A stretch of 64,000 nt of DNA from Strigamia acuminata (lineage: Eukaryota; Arthropoda; Chilopoda; Geophilomorpha; Linotaeniidae). Under the pieces are notes generated by a model. It had not been told where the DNA came from. It was given only the letters and a program-made list of their open reading frames with translations, and did no database searches. Position 1 is the stretch's first letter; each line of letters begins with the position of its first letter. The position numbers and the translations under genes were made by a program. The DNA lies in NCBI GenBank assembly GCA_949358305.1, contig OX442315.1:32886427-32950426 (forward strand), given 5' to 3'. Shown in pieces: positions 1 through 12,900 of this stretch.

Positions 1-3000
1 TTTTCATTTCATTTTTTTAAGCAAAAATTGCTCAAGGTGGCTAAACTGTTTTCACAATTGGTTTCCCTCATTCCCCCCCCTTATACCTCCGTTCCTTTTC
101 TGCTGACGGTGTCGAAGGGTTGAAGCGTAATTATTCTAGCAAATAAAAAGGGGGGGAAAAAGTTAGAAGGGTGCTTTGCATTCCACCAGTTCCGGTTCTG
201 TAATGAAAAGTCAATGGTTGGCGGAGTGAAAAGAAAAGACGTCGGGACTGTAGGGGAAGAACAGAGATGGGGTTGGGGAGAGGCGAAGAAAGAGGAGTCC
301 ACTTGGGCGAGGGTTACCATTACCATTACCATTCCATCGCGACTCGATTGGTATTCATGGGCGATCATTTGCTAAAACAGTTTGGCAAAAAGCGAAATTT
401 ATGGTCAAACTTGCGGATGGTTCACTTAATTAATTGGAGGTAATTTGCCTGGTTTGTTTTTCGAGGGATTTTATCGGCGTGCTTAATTTATAAGACGACT
501 GTTTTTATTCTGTTTGCACGTCTCCAGGGAAGCAGTAAAAGAATTTAGTCTCTATGTTTTATTTTTTATAGCGGAAACCCAGTGGGTTTGGTCAGCCGTG
601 AAAACCACTTGGCGCTGACATAGATGGTTGGTTTGAATTAATTGAGGATGGATTTGAAGATGCTCATTTACGTACAACAACAACAACAACTGGGATCGCT
701 CCAAAAGGAAGGTAGGAATGCATTTTTCATTTATTAAACTCTCTATTATTTATTTTTTGTTTTAATGTTTTGTTTTAAATGTAAAATTTAATTAATAGCA
801 TGTTTGTATCGTGATTATTTGGTCAAGTAAACATAAATAAGACTCGGCTAAACTCGATTTGCAAATATACGTGCACAATATGGCGGCATGTTCGGCGAAT
901 GCCTGATATCGGATGAGTAAATTGTTCAATTTTGGCTGGTACAGATGGTTTTATCTCTGTTTTTGAGATGATAATAACCGATAAGCCACGTGTACATGTT
1001 TCAATTGAGTTTTGCATTGTGTAAAGACAAATTAATGCAATATTGCTTAGATGTATCCAATGATGCTGTAGGCATGTCACATTTCGTTATAATCCGCGCC
1101 GAGCAGCTTAATTTACTCGACCACATGTCTATTCCAATCGGGTAATTGCAGATGGTCATCAGGGCTGTTTTAGTGGTTTTACCGCGAAGACCAACAAGCC
1201 ACGGTCAAGGGCCTTGTCTCCTTGTTTCAGTTCAAACAGGAAATTAAAAAAAATAAAATAAAAATTTCTTGGGATAATATTAAGAAAATAATGAAAAAAG
1301 TTCTAACATTGCTGTCCTTGGGTTCGTAAATTGGAGAAAATGTTCGTGCTAATGGCAGCAATTAAGAGTATCATTATGACCTTAGTTTTTTTGTCGCCAT
1401 TAACGTAAATAGTTAAAAATTATTGGATTTAATTTCATTTTAGCTACGAGTCATTGGAAAAATCGTAAATCGACGATGTAAACTTAAATCTAACTTATTT
1501 ATTTTATTTCAATGCAATTTTCGTGCAGATTTAATCACGTTGCGATATTGTTTTGTTGTCAACTATCGTTTAAAGTTTAATATTGACTCGAAAAATATAT
1601 ATATATTTTTTCGCTCGTTTTTTATCGAGTAAATCTGAGCAACTTAATGAATTCCTGAATAATTGAATTATTTCTTTCCTTCTTTTCTCATTGTGGTTTA
1701 TCGTGTTTGCGAGTTCGTTATTTCTAATTGTAGTCAATTTGCATAATAACGCAATTACGGGTTTGTCTTTTTCAAAAACACATGACAAGTTTATTAACTC
1801 ATCAAAACATGTTGATATACAGTAGACTCAACAATAACAATGCAGTAACCATTAAAAAAAAAATCCTGATTAATTGCAATTATTTAAACACAAAACATAC
1901 AAATAAATTCCAACCAAAAATAAATTTAAGTTTCCCAAGTTTCTCCTTCCAGTAAATCTTATTTCTACATTAAAACCAAAAAAAAAGTCATTCGCAGTTT
2001 GTGTAATTCCATTCACTATCGCCCAAGGTGTGTCTTGTCGATGTCTTTGTCTTCACTTTGTCGCTAATTTTTCCATGGTTAGTTCCATTATCCTTAATTG
2101 CCTGTCTGGATGTGGGAGGAGATTGTAAGCCGGTGATTTAGCAACAAGATGCGGGAAAGAGTGAAGACAGCGCACGAAGATTCAGATTCCTATCTCTATC
2201 TGAGATCCTCCATCCGTTTCGCAACCAATGTGATAATTTCACTTTTTTTTCCCTCCGCTGCTTCCAACAAACTTCACCTCCTGCTCGGTATCACCACAGC
2301 AACGAGATGTGTGTATCCGAGAGAAAGGAATTCAGATGAGGCGCACTGCTTTTGATATTTTTTTTCCTCTACATAGCAAAGAATAAATTGACTTTTGCCT
2401 CTGGATAGGACGAAGACGAAGAAGCTGCGGCCTCAGCAGCCATATTTGATTTCTCTCATGAAGCGTGGTGCTTGGAACGTGTCTAGCATTGTGTTATTAC
2501 GTATATATGTGTGTGTGTGGGGAAGAAAAAAGAAGAAAAAATAGGGTGTGCAGACAAATTGACTGCTGCACGGGGGATTGATATCACTTAGCCAATGCTC
2601 AGTTGGGTGAAGATGTGCAGCTTTCATTTTCCATCGAAGGAGACGAGGAGTGCGGATCTCATTTTTGGGCTTTGTAAATGATGAAGGTGCGCGCATGTTG
2701 GGGAATTATCTGGCGGCGTACGTGATTGTGCACTCGAGATGAGCAGGTGGTTGATTTGTTAGCCAGAATCAGTGGCAGGAAGAAGAAGAAGACGGGTTTT
2801 AATGGTGAAAAGGGGTGTGCTTTTAAGGGGTGATGGAAGAGCTGATGGTAGTGAAGGGCCGGCGTCGTCTTGTTAGAGCATGCGTCGTAGTCAATCGTCG
2901 TTGAAGCGTGAATTGTAGAAGGGGTTGGCGTGAATCAATGCACAGGTCTTAAACTTGCACATGGTTTTTGGATTAATTTGCCTCACATCTGCGTCGTGTC

Positions 3001-4560
3001 GATTTTTTCGCTTGTGCCCCGAAATGAAGGATGTAATTAAAATTAAAAGAAAAACCCTTTTGCTTCTCGCCACACCCCCCGCGAAAAAAAATTAATAATG
3101 AGAAGGAAAAAGAGATTTTTATAGAATGTTTTTCGGAATAAAAAATAAGAAGTCGGATATTCAAGCTGAGTACTGACCGTGGGTGTTTCGATTTAAATAG
3201 TAATTTATTTTCGGGGTTTGTTTACATTTAGATGTTTTTTTTTTAAAGGAAAAATCTTATCGTGCGATTATTAATTATTTATTTTACTTTGAGCGGAGTG
3301 GACGATTTGGACGAATCGAGGAGCTTGGAAAAACCGGTTAGTTGTGTGTGATTTTAGTGGAACGACGAGGCCTAAACTTGTTCGTGCAAATATTAGATTT
3401 CTCGAGAACGTCATATGAAAATTTTTGCGAGAATTTAATTAAAAACTAATTCAGTTTTTAATGAAAAGGCAATTTCGCAAAGACGAAGTTTAATTTGACA
3501 TTTTTGTGGTTTCTTACTTTGTCCATGTTTAATTTCGAAGACACCGTCGTGTAGAGGAAACGTTGTTATCAAGTCAATTGCATGGGCTGAGTTTGTTGTC
3601 TTGTGGGAATATTGGACTGGAATTGCGGCAAAGAAAATAAACGGGTCTCCATCTGTCGGGGGAAAGCAACAAGTGCATACTGATGATAGGGAACCAGGAT
3701 AGACGAGACTAGATTACCAAACCGAGTGTGGCCTGCAAGGCACACGTGTGCGCAGCTGTCAATCACCAAGTCCACTCAGGTTATTAATATGGACATTTCA
3801 CAAACCCCTTTAGGACTTTTTTTTTCTAAAAAAAAAATTATTGATTCGATGCTTTCGGCAATAAATATTCGTAAAAATACATTTTTAAAAGGAAAATATC
3901 TCGAAAATATATTTTTTTTGCTACCACGACAACAAACTCGAATTCAAACCTGCATAAATTCAATTTAATTCATTTCTACTTAAAAAAAAAAAAATATAAA
4001 ATGAAGTATATAGCCCGACTTCTTTATATATCGCCATATCTTTGAAAAGTTTGGGTGAAATTGAAAATTCCTCAACGATTTCAGAAGTGAGATGGCGCAC
4101 CTTCCTGCGGGTAGGCGCGACAAAAAATGGGGCGAAGAGAAAAAGTAAAGTGGAAGAGTTGCTCAAGGGTCTTTCTTAATCAACTTCTTGACAAGATTCT
4201 CCGGTTTCCTTTAGAGGCTTCTTCAACATGATGAGTGCGTACGTGCACGAGGGTCCAGTGCACACGGAGAGGGCAATCGTGGTTCATTAAACAAGCTCTC
4301 TTCTTTTTTTCTTTCTCCTTTTTTCTAGACACAATTCGTGTGCATATAAATTGATGGTTGGCTTTAGTCAAATGAGGTGGTGGCTGCTGATGATGCATAT
4401 TAAAATATCTACTTTCATTACGGCTGATTCCTTTGCGGAGCATCTTGTTGATTGCTTCGGCTCAAATACCTTGCAATTTTATATTTCATGATGAGAATCT
4501 AATTAGAAATGCCGTTAACAATTTTAGAATTCACACAGGTGTTTTCAAGGAATTTAAGCT
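1..4560. other. Non-coding, no gene recognised
   Basis: A/T-rich DNA with GC-richer patches, homopolymer runs and small microsatellites: CAA repeats at about 677-690, TG repeats at about 2508-2518, TAT-rich at about 1597-1610. Open frames are short and compositionally biased, with no recognisable domain. Confidence 0.6.
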
Positions 4561-4937
4561 TACTTTTTGAGTATAAAAACTACATTAAAAAGCGAATAAA
4601 TATAAGAGATTAGTGAAATAGAGACAACAGGTTCAAACGTTCTGTCGTCTGCTTGAGATGTATTTCTCGCATTGATTAAAACACGATGTTATTCTTACCA
4701 CAAAAGCAAGATCCAACTCTATTTCACAAGTGGTAGCAGAGGATGGTTTACTTTTTGAGTATAAAAACTACATTAAAAGCGAATAAATATAAGAGATTAG
4801 TGAAATGGAGACAACAGGTTCAAACGTTCTGTCGTCTGCTTGAGATGTATTTCTCGCATTGATTAAAACACGATGTTATTCTTACCACAAAAGCAAGATC
4901 CAACTCTATTTCGCAAGTGGTAGCAGAGGATGGTTTA
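4561..4937. repeat. Local tandem duplication, 188-bp unit x2
   Basis: The block beginning TACTTTTTGAGTATAAAAAC occurs at 4561 and again at 4749 and runs to AGCAGAGGATGGTTTA. The two copies differ by only about one single-base indel and two substitutions, so the duplication is recent. No coding frame or transposon ends are seen. Confidence 0.95.
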
Positions 4938-7900
4938 TCAAATTATTTCCGCTTGTTTTCTATGATTTTGGCTTGCTTGTGGCTTCAAACACATTTGGAT
5001 TCTTTGCATTGTATTTCCCGCTTCGGAAAACTAATTTTTTAAGTATATTTCTGTGAGAAATTCAGGTTTATTTTTGTTGTGAAGTTTGTGAAGTCAATTC
5101 TGCGCACGTTTGAGTGATGCGGTGAAGGTGGTGAAAAGGGTTAGCGCGTGAAGTAGTTTGACTTGGTCAATCGATGAGTTGTTGTTGTTGTTTTCTTAGA
5201 GCGTGATGAAATTGAACCTTCCTGATATAACGTTACGAACATATAAACCTCCTACCACTTTCCACTACCCAGTTCTCCCATCCACACTTGGTTCTTGTGA
5301 AATTGGCGCGTGAGTAAATCAGCGCCTCCACACTCTGTCACGCTGCACTGATAAGCATTAAGTTAGCTGGGGGGAAATGCGTAGCAGAACGATTTATGAG
5401 GGCGCTATTAAGAAAAGACAAGCGTCTATTCCTTTCTCTCATTCTATCACCCTCTGGAGAGATGAGTTGGTTGTAACGAGGTATCCGGCGACTGTAACGA
5501 GGCTAATGAGCATGCGGTGAGTTGGCAACTGCCCCGAATCTTTTACTATTTAACAAAATTTAAAAAAAAAAAAATTAAAATCTGCTAATATTAAGATGAT
5601 TTATGGTTACACGTGCGTATCTATGATATAAAGTATGTGCTTAAAATTTCTGAAATATATTAAAACATTAAATTTATTGTGCGGATATCTAACAAATGCT
5701 GCCCCTGAGCTTCGCTGCAGAACAGCGCACGCAAATACTAGCAGGTGAAGAAAACTCTTTGCTTGCTATGTCTACTTTCCAAAATTGCTTCAATTCAATT
5801 CGAGTAGCTGTGGTACTTCCTCTGGGGGTGCATGAGGCCAGTGGGAGAGGGCTCACATGGAATAATGGACGACGACTCTTTAAATAACTGATGGTGGCCG
5901 TTTATTGTGTCTTGGGGCGAGTCGCACATCCTTACCACGGTCCCCAGTGGTGTCTTGTCCATCCTGGACGAGACCTAACGCATTGTCCATGCGGGTAATG
6001 CGGTCTCGTAGGCATAACTCCTTTTACCAAGAAGTAGAATTGTCTTTCTTCACAGCCGTGCGGTGGTCAAACTATTTCCCGGCTCCTCTGGCTGCATTCA
6101 CCATTGGGAACAATTCAAACCTCTTCTGTTTCCAGTACCAGTTGTGATGTACACCTCGACCGAGCGATATGGATGTATCACGGGGAACTCTTCACTCAAC
6201 TCAAATTATAAGAGTTTCTTCAAATAACATTAACATTAATTTAATAATAGAAAAGTGACAATATTTACAATAAATAAAAGGTAAAATAAACACTCTACTC
6301 AGAGCCTAATGACTATTCTATAATTACTGTTCAGTTGTTGGTTCTTGGAACACAATCACTTCACAACACAACACTTTGGCGTAAGGCCCAGCATCCCAAA
6401 CAGCCTGATCCTTCTCGTACAAGATTCTACGCACAACTGTCCTCTACAGTGACAGTTTTCCGTCACTTGACATCTGACCGTTATCGTTCCGTAGTCATAT
6501 TCATTGTTCATTGTTCATGATTCATTATGATCCATATGAGTGTTCCTTTCAATATTACTTTACAATCCGGTTCTAATATCACACTTTATAATATTAATCT
6601 TAAAAATAACACATTAAACTTAAATAAATCAAAGAATATTAATTATTAGATACTCGTGTTTTATTTCATGTAAAATACTTGAGGTTAAGGCTTCTTTTAA
6701 ATCGGAACGATTTTATTACGCTAACATTTGCCAATAACGGTGATGTATTGTGGTAAATGGATATCATTCGATGTCTGGCTGTAATTCATCATCACTTGTC
6801 ATGGGCAATTGAATCCAAGAGAAGAAAAATTGAAATAAAAAAAAGAAGATAGGGTAGTAATGTGTCGATTTTTTAAGGAGGTTTTTATCTTTTTTCTGAT
6901 AGAGATAAGAAAACGTTTTCAAACTTGCTCTCATTGCATTTGCATCATGCTGATCAACGTGTTCTATAGTTGGATTTTCGCTGACAGAATAACGCAAGAA
7001 GTAAAGAAGGATAAAAGAAAAAGAGAGAGAAAAGCAAATAAGAAAAGTCGAGTGCTAACCCGTTCCTTTGCCGCCGTCTCCTTCACAGTGCTAATGGTTT
7101 TCCGATACCACGTCGACGTTTGGTCTCACAGTCATTTTAGCATATGCAGACCAAGACTCGTTCCATTCTTTCGCCGCATATTACAGTCCAGGTTGCCGAT
7201 TTCTATGCACTGCTCCTGCAACATACTTTTTCGCCCGTGTTTGTGTTTAGATTATTATTATTATTAGAAAAGGAAAACCTCTGCTCTCTGTTGGCTAGTT
7301 AAGAGAAAGGGTTTTTTCCGATTAAAGCTGAAATTCATATTTTTAAGTAGAATTTTAATTATTTTACATTAAAAATACAAACAGATGATTGTTTCAGACA
7401 AAAATAATTAAACGAATAAATTTTACTGTTTCTGAATTCGTAAAATATCAAAAATTGTCGGTTTTGAGGAAATTTAGGTAATGGAACATCAAAAAACATA
7501 AGAAAACCTATAAATTTAAATTATTCAGTAGAATTTTATTAATTTTATTGAAAATTGAAGAATTTCGAACATTAATTAATGAAAAATAGAAACAGATGAC
7601 TGATTCAGACAAAATATGAATAATTCTGTACAGAAACAGCTTTATTCAATATCAAATGAGTCATAAAATACGAAAAACTGTCAGTTTTGAGTAAAAATTT
7701 AGAAACATCAAAAAACATAACGAAACCTAGCAATAACTGTATTGAATTGAAACAGTGCCAACATCAGTCTTTTCCATTTCCTGTAAAATTCTATGTAAAT
7801 TAAAACTGTACATTATAAAACGTTACTATTATATTTAAAAAAAATTAAAAAGGCATATAAGTGACCCTCTTAACGGCACGTGACACAAAAAAAGCAGTTG

Positions 7901-9730
7901 TATGGATTTTGTGTGAATTTTGAGGAAAAATCCCTCTTTTTCCCTCCATCCACGCTCGCCTTTTCTCCCCTCGTCTTTATTTCAGCCGCAGCCAGCTGCA
8001 TTTTTCCATGGCGAAGGGGGAAAGAAAGGAAAAGCGAATATTTTTTTGAATTCTCTTGATTTATGTTAAAAACGGGACTAAAATGTATGTATTCATCACA
8101 CCCCGGGTTCGAGCCATGCTTCGATGAATAAAAGGTCCACAAGAAGAAGACGTTTGCTCGGTCTTGTATTCACAGTCACGACAAGATTGATCCCGGGCCA
8201 CCGTCTAACCCCTTTGATCTCCTGTTCCTTGCTTCACCCCTATGGGAATTTGTGACTTGTGGTAATGCGCGAATTTATCGATTGAACTGCGTGGCGTGGG
8301 AGTCAAAGTGCTCTCTGCGCGGCGAAAAGCAGACGCCAACGCCAACGCCGACCTGGTCCACGCGATGGGGAGGTGCAATCGAGTACTTTAAAACCACAGA
8401 GCGTGTGCCGGCAGCTGTTGGTGGACCCCACTTCCTTTTCTCTCGTCCCTCGCTTTTGCGGGACAAATATAGAATCGACAAGTTGGGTCATACACTGAGT
8501 GCAGGGGTCCCGTTACTCAATAGCCACGTGCCCGGGTTTAAGGAACCCCCTAAAAATACGAGGAGAAAGTTGATTTTCTTTTGTGGAATTTTTCTGATGT
8601 ATTAGAATATTGTGGGAGCTAATTAGGGAGATTTTTGCTATGCTAATGTGTCGGCAGTGAGGCAATTACGTTTGGACTTTGCATCTGAAATTGGGAGTTC
8701 TTTCAGGTGGAAGTATTTGGAAAACACATTAAAGCTGTCGAAGTTTTCGCGTCAGGATGTTGGGAGTTTTTGACTTGACTGATTAAGTTGAGGTAATGAA
8801 ATTTTTAGTGGATCGTTTTGCTTATTCAATATGTGAAATATGTATATTTCAATTCCATCTAGGCCGTAATATTATTAGTGTGCGAGGTTTGAGAGCATTC
8901 AGAGCACGGCGTAAGTTTGAATGGGTTTTTCCGATTTCCAACGATTGGTTTTCCGTTTGTTTTTCCAATTACAAGCAAAGTCACGTGTCTTGTAGACTAC
9001 GCTTGGTTTTGGCATGGTTCGTTTTTCGAGCGCTATCGATCACGCTCTAACGGAAATTCAAATTTCTTACAAAAGAGCAAATTTAAATTTAGCTCTTTTC
9101 TGCTTTCCGAGCATAGATTTAATGATCCAATTTACAATACAAAATTATATCGACACTAAAAGAATAAATATTTAAGTACACAGAAACCAATTACATATTT
9201 TTTTGTTGTCCACCAGAAACAAAATGGATTCCACGAATCATTTCTTTGCTCCCGCATGTACTTAACAGCGAAGCAATCAATTAACACGAAATCAGTTATC
9301 ATCAGCATGCGCAACACAAATCAACGAGCCAATCCAATTAAATTAGAAACCGTTTTAAAAATCCTGACACGAGCTATTAAACAAGAATTGAATTTTGTAA
9401 TTACCTATGTGGAAGCTTAAATTTTTAAGCGTCATAAGGTGTTTGTTGTTGACGAGCAACTGTTTGCCTAATCTCATCTGTTGACAGTAAATGTTGTATC
9501 AGGATGTTGTTGTGTGGGACGTGCTGATAAGTCGACAGTGAAGCGGCTAGAAACATTCAGAGTGCATTTGCTTGCACTTTAGTTCATACCAAACGCTTGT
9601 GACTGAGAGAGAAAAAGAGTCAAATTCAATTTGACCCGGTGCGCCGCTTCACTTACCAATCTTTATCACGAACTCGTTCAATTTTAGAGAAAAAAGTGTT
9701 AGAGTACTGTTTGCAACTTCTTTAAAGGTG
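4938..9730. other. Non-coding apart from the possible LTR relic
   Basis: No domain, exon series or RNA gene was seen. 8250-8600 is GC-richer with several overlapping open frames on both strands (GCCAACGCCAACGCCGAC simple repeat), which is what unconstrained GC-rich sequence gives. 7300-7860 is very A/T rich. Confidence 0.5.
5880..6520 (-). mobile_element. Possible decayed LTR retrotransposon end
   Basis: Read on the minus strand, 6518 to 6143 has an LTR-like organisation: a TG-rich start, an A/T stretch with ATTTATT polyadenylation-like words, and an end at GTACATCACA. Immediately after comes ACTGGTACTGGAAACAG, resembling a tRNA primer-binding site followed by a leader. A GC-richer region to about 5880 has broken open frames containing RMDNALGLVQDGQD. 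No gag or pol motif is recognisable and no second LTR is in the window. It could instead be a GC-richer unique segment. Confidence 0.22.
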
Positions 9731-9912
9731 TGTTTCACTTACTTTTGATGTATTAGGCGCGTTTTAAGCCTAATTCATTCGTTTTTTACGAAAAATCGGC
9801 TGAAATTCCGTCGAATCAAGATGTGTTTCACTTACTTTTGATGTATTAGGCGCGTTTTAAGCCTAATTCATTCGTTTTTTACGAAAAATCGGCTGAAATT
9901 CCGTCGAATCAA
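9731..9912. repeat. Local tandem duplication, 103-bp unit x2
   Basis: TGTTTCACTTACTTTTGATG and the following ~80 bases through CCGTCGAATCAA occur at 9731 and at 9834, essentially identical. The second copy stops at about 9912. The unit contains GGCGCGTTTTAAGCC, a short palindrome. Non-coding. Confidence 0.95.
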
Positions 9913-12900
9913 TTCATTTTATTCAAAATAACACATAAAAGGAACGAGGGTTTAATGCACTAGTGCACTTATTTTTATTTATGTGCTTTTCCAAGTTTAT
10001 TATTTTTTTAAAAAAGGAAGAAAAGGAACTGAGAAGAATACCTTTTTAAGTTTTGAATGGTTCAAGAATCAAGATGGACAAAATATGAGGGATTTTTTTC
10101 TTTCTTTTTTTCTTTTTTTCCCCCCCGTTATTCTGAAAGTTTAAATTGTCCGTGAACTCCGTTTGCTCACATTATCTTTCTGTCTTAAGAATTTATAGCG
10201 CGAGTTGCACAAGAAAAATTTCATGTCTGCACAAGACGAAGTGGCTTTAACCTCGGAATCTCCCCATATTCTCTGTGGGTGACTTTAGAAAAAAAAAAAA
10301 AAATAGAATAAAAGGAAAAGTGTAATAGAATGAATTTCCCTCCATTTTTTTTTTTTCATTACGACCCTATTCTTTTTTTGCTGCACTTTGTTTTGCATTC
10401 TTAAAACTAACACTGAGTGCAGTGAATCACAAAGTTGCAACCTCATGCATACAAATGGAATTTAGACATATGAACTGAATTTTTTAATACGTTCATGTAT
10501 AAAATAAGCTAAATTAAATCTTTTATACAGCAGACACTGATGTATTAATTTATAAAAATAACAATAATTATTTTTGACACATTTTGATATCCCTTACGTG
10601 CACACTCAAAAGAAATTTCTCCATCACCTAAGGGGCTTGTTTTCAAGATTAATAGTTCCGAGATTTTCATACCTGCAATAAAAATTATAGCTCGAAATGT
10701 GCAAAATGACAACTATATTTCTTTATGAATGATGACATAACATTTGTATTCTGCACATCATAAATTCAACGTCAAAGATGTCTGTTTAGACGACATTGTG
10801 GCTGCGCAGGCGCAAGTATACACAACTAGCGAAGCGATATAAATGCGGTATGGTCTAAGTTGGCAATTTAAACTACAGAGATAAAGTTAAATCAAATTAC
10901 ATATCTATATGTGATAAGCAAATGTAGTGCGCCAGCCGCTGGAAGCATATTGACTGGCTCGGCTCGCGCAGATCACGAGACAGATAGGGCGCGAAATCAC
11001 ATAACGACACCAAGGAAGAGAAGCGGCCATTACTAGGTATCGCTGTTCCGAGATTCGGTGATTCTCGTTTAGCTAGTGCGATTGGGCGGTGTCACGATTT
11101 TCCGATAATACCCGACAGCACAGCGAATTGTTTTTAACGCAAGTTGAAATTATGTCGCAAGGCCCAAACATCCGCCATTTGTAAGATCCGGGAGATGAAT
11201 CCGCGCAGATAAACTCTTCAACTTGACATATGTTGACTTTGTGTGTGTTTTTTTTCCTTGAGGTATTTGTTGTGTCATGTCATCTTGAGCACAACTCTTA
11301 GATGTTTCTTCGGTTTTTTTTAAAGAAAACGACGTTGAATGTAAAGCTCTTAATCTTTGATTTCCGCCACGTCTGACAATTGGATGTTTATCACAATCAC
11401 AGACGGCTTTTATTGTAAATGCTCGAATGGAGGAAATCAACATACAGCGTCATAGAAAAATGACCAATTACAGAAGTAAGCAATGTGGGTAAAACACAAT
11501 TTGTGGACGAGTCTCATCAACTGTGGAAGGGCCACTGAGAAGACATGAAAACCCACAGAGGCAACGCCCAAGTTTGCAGAGGAAAGGGAACTAATTAGCA
11601 TTTAAAACGTTGAAGCGGAAAGTCGATTTTTAAGTCGCCCTCCAATGCACCGCAATTAGAAGGCAGAAGCAAAGGAAAGGAAAAGCCCGCGAGATTCGCC
11701 TTGTTGATATCAACGGCATCAAGTTGGATGCGAGTTTGTAATTTGAAAAGTAGGCTTGATTGCAGCTTCTTCTTGCCCGTTTTACAGCAAAGCACTACTG
11801 ATGGATTTTCATTCCATTTTTTTCGATCTGTTGCGAGAGAGATGGCTGCAGAAGGGCTTGTGAAGTTCTTCCTAGGAGCAAGTTTTATGGCCCAAATCAC
11901 ATGCTATAAACATCCTTTTCTTTTCTTCCTTTGAAACACTCATATATATATAGAATACATATATATATATATTCCCAAGGGATAACTTTTTGACGTTTTA
12001 TAACCAGCAAAAGGTATCACATTGAAATTTTTATGGTAAAGTTTCAAGTGCAGATTAAAATTAATTTGGATTCTTGTTCTTTTTTACTGCTAAACGTAAA
12101 CTTTATTGCGTGAGAACAATTTTGAAATGATTTTTTAAAAAAACCATTACAAAAATAAAAACAGTGATTGGAATCCCTAAAAAAAATTGTTAAAATGTAA
12201 TAATAAGAATCTTTCGTATTATATATTATACAAAATTATATAAAAAATGTAATAACGAAATAAAATAAAATATAAAAATGAAATGTTTACATGGAATCTA
12301 TGTCGAAAATGCAATATTTCAGTACGTCAAAGCCAACCGAGAGAAATCACGTGCTTCTTACTTCCCCAATTGTGTCTCGTACCGAGACAAGCTGCCAAAG
12401 AGTACAAAAAATGTGCCTGTTGGTAATAGCCAATGCTATATTAGACGGCGCGTGTAGGTGAACGAACTGCAGTTGCCGTCTGACGGTGATATTGCATCGT
12501 CATCGCTTTGTCCCGGTGGCAATCCACGGGCTGTTCTCCCCCATAGACACGCTCACACACACACGTTGTCATGGACATAGTGCTTGCTCAAGTCTCCCTT
12601 AATCCACAATCAATATCTGCTTTCAGTGCAAGGGCACAAGTCTAAGACCTCGATGGTGGACGACTGAGATAAATGCTCTCTACACAACTATATACAGCTT
12701 TGAACTGACTCCCTCCTCTTTCTTCGCTTCTATGAACAGAAATGGAGCTTATTTTCCCACTCAAAGAAACGCGAGGCCAAGTCTAGTCAAGTTAAACTCG
12801 TGTCACATATTTCGAGAATTATTTCTCTTCGTTCAACTTTTATTCAATTCAAACAAATTGTTTCGTTTTATTTCTTTTTACATTCAATTTTCTATTTATT

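Noticed and set aside
8095-8115. GGTTCGAGCC resembling a tRNA T-arm
   Set aside because: No acceptor stem, D-arm or anticodon arm can be fitted around it.
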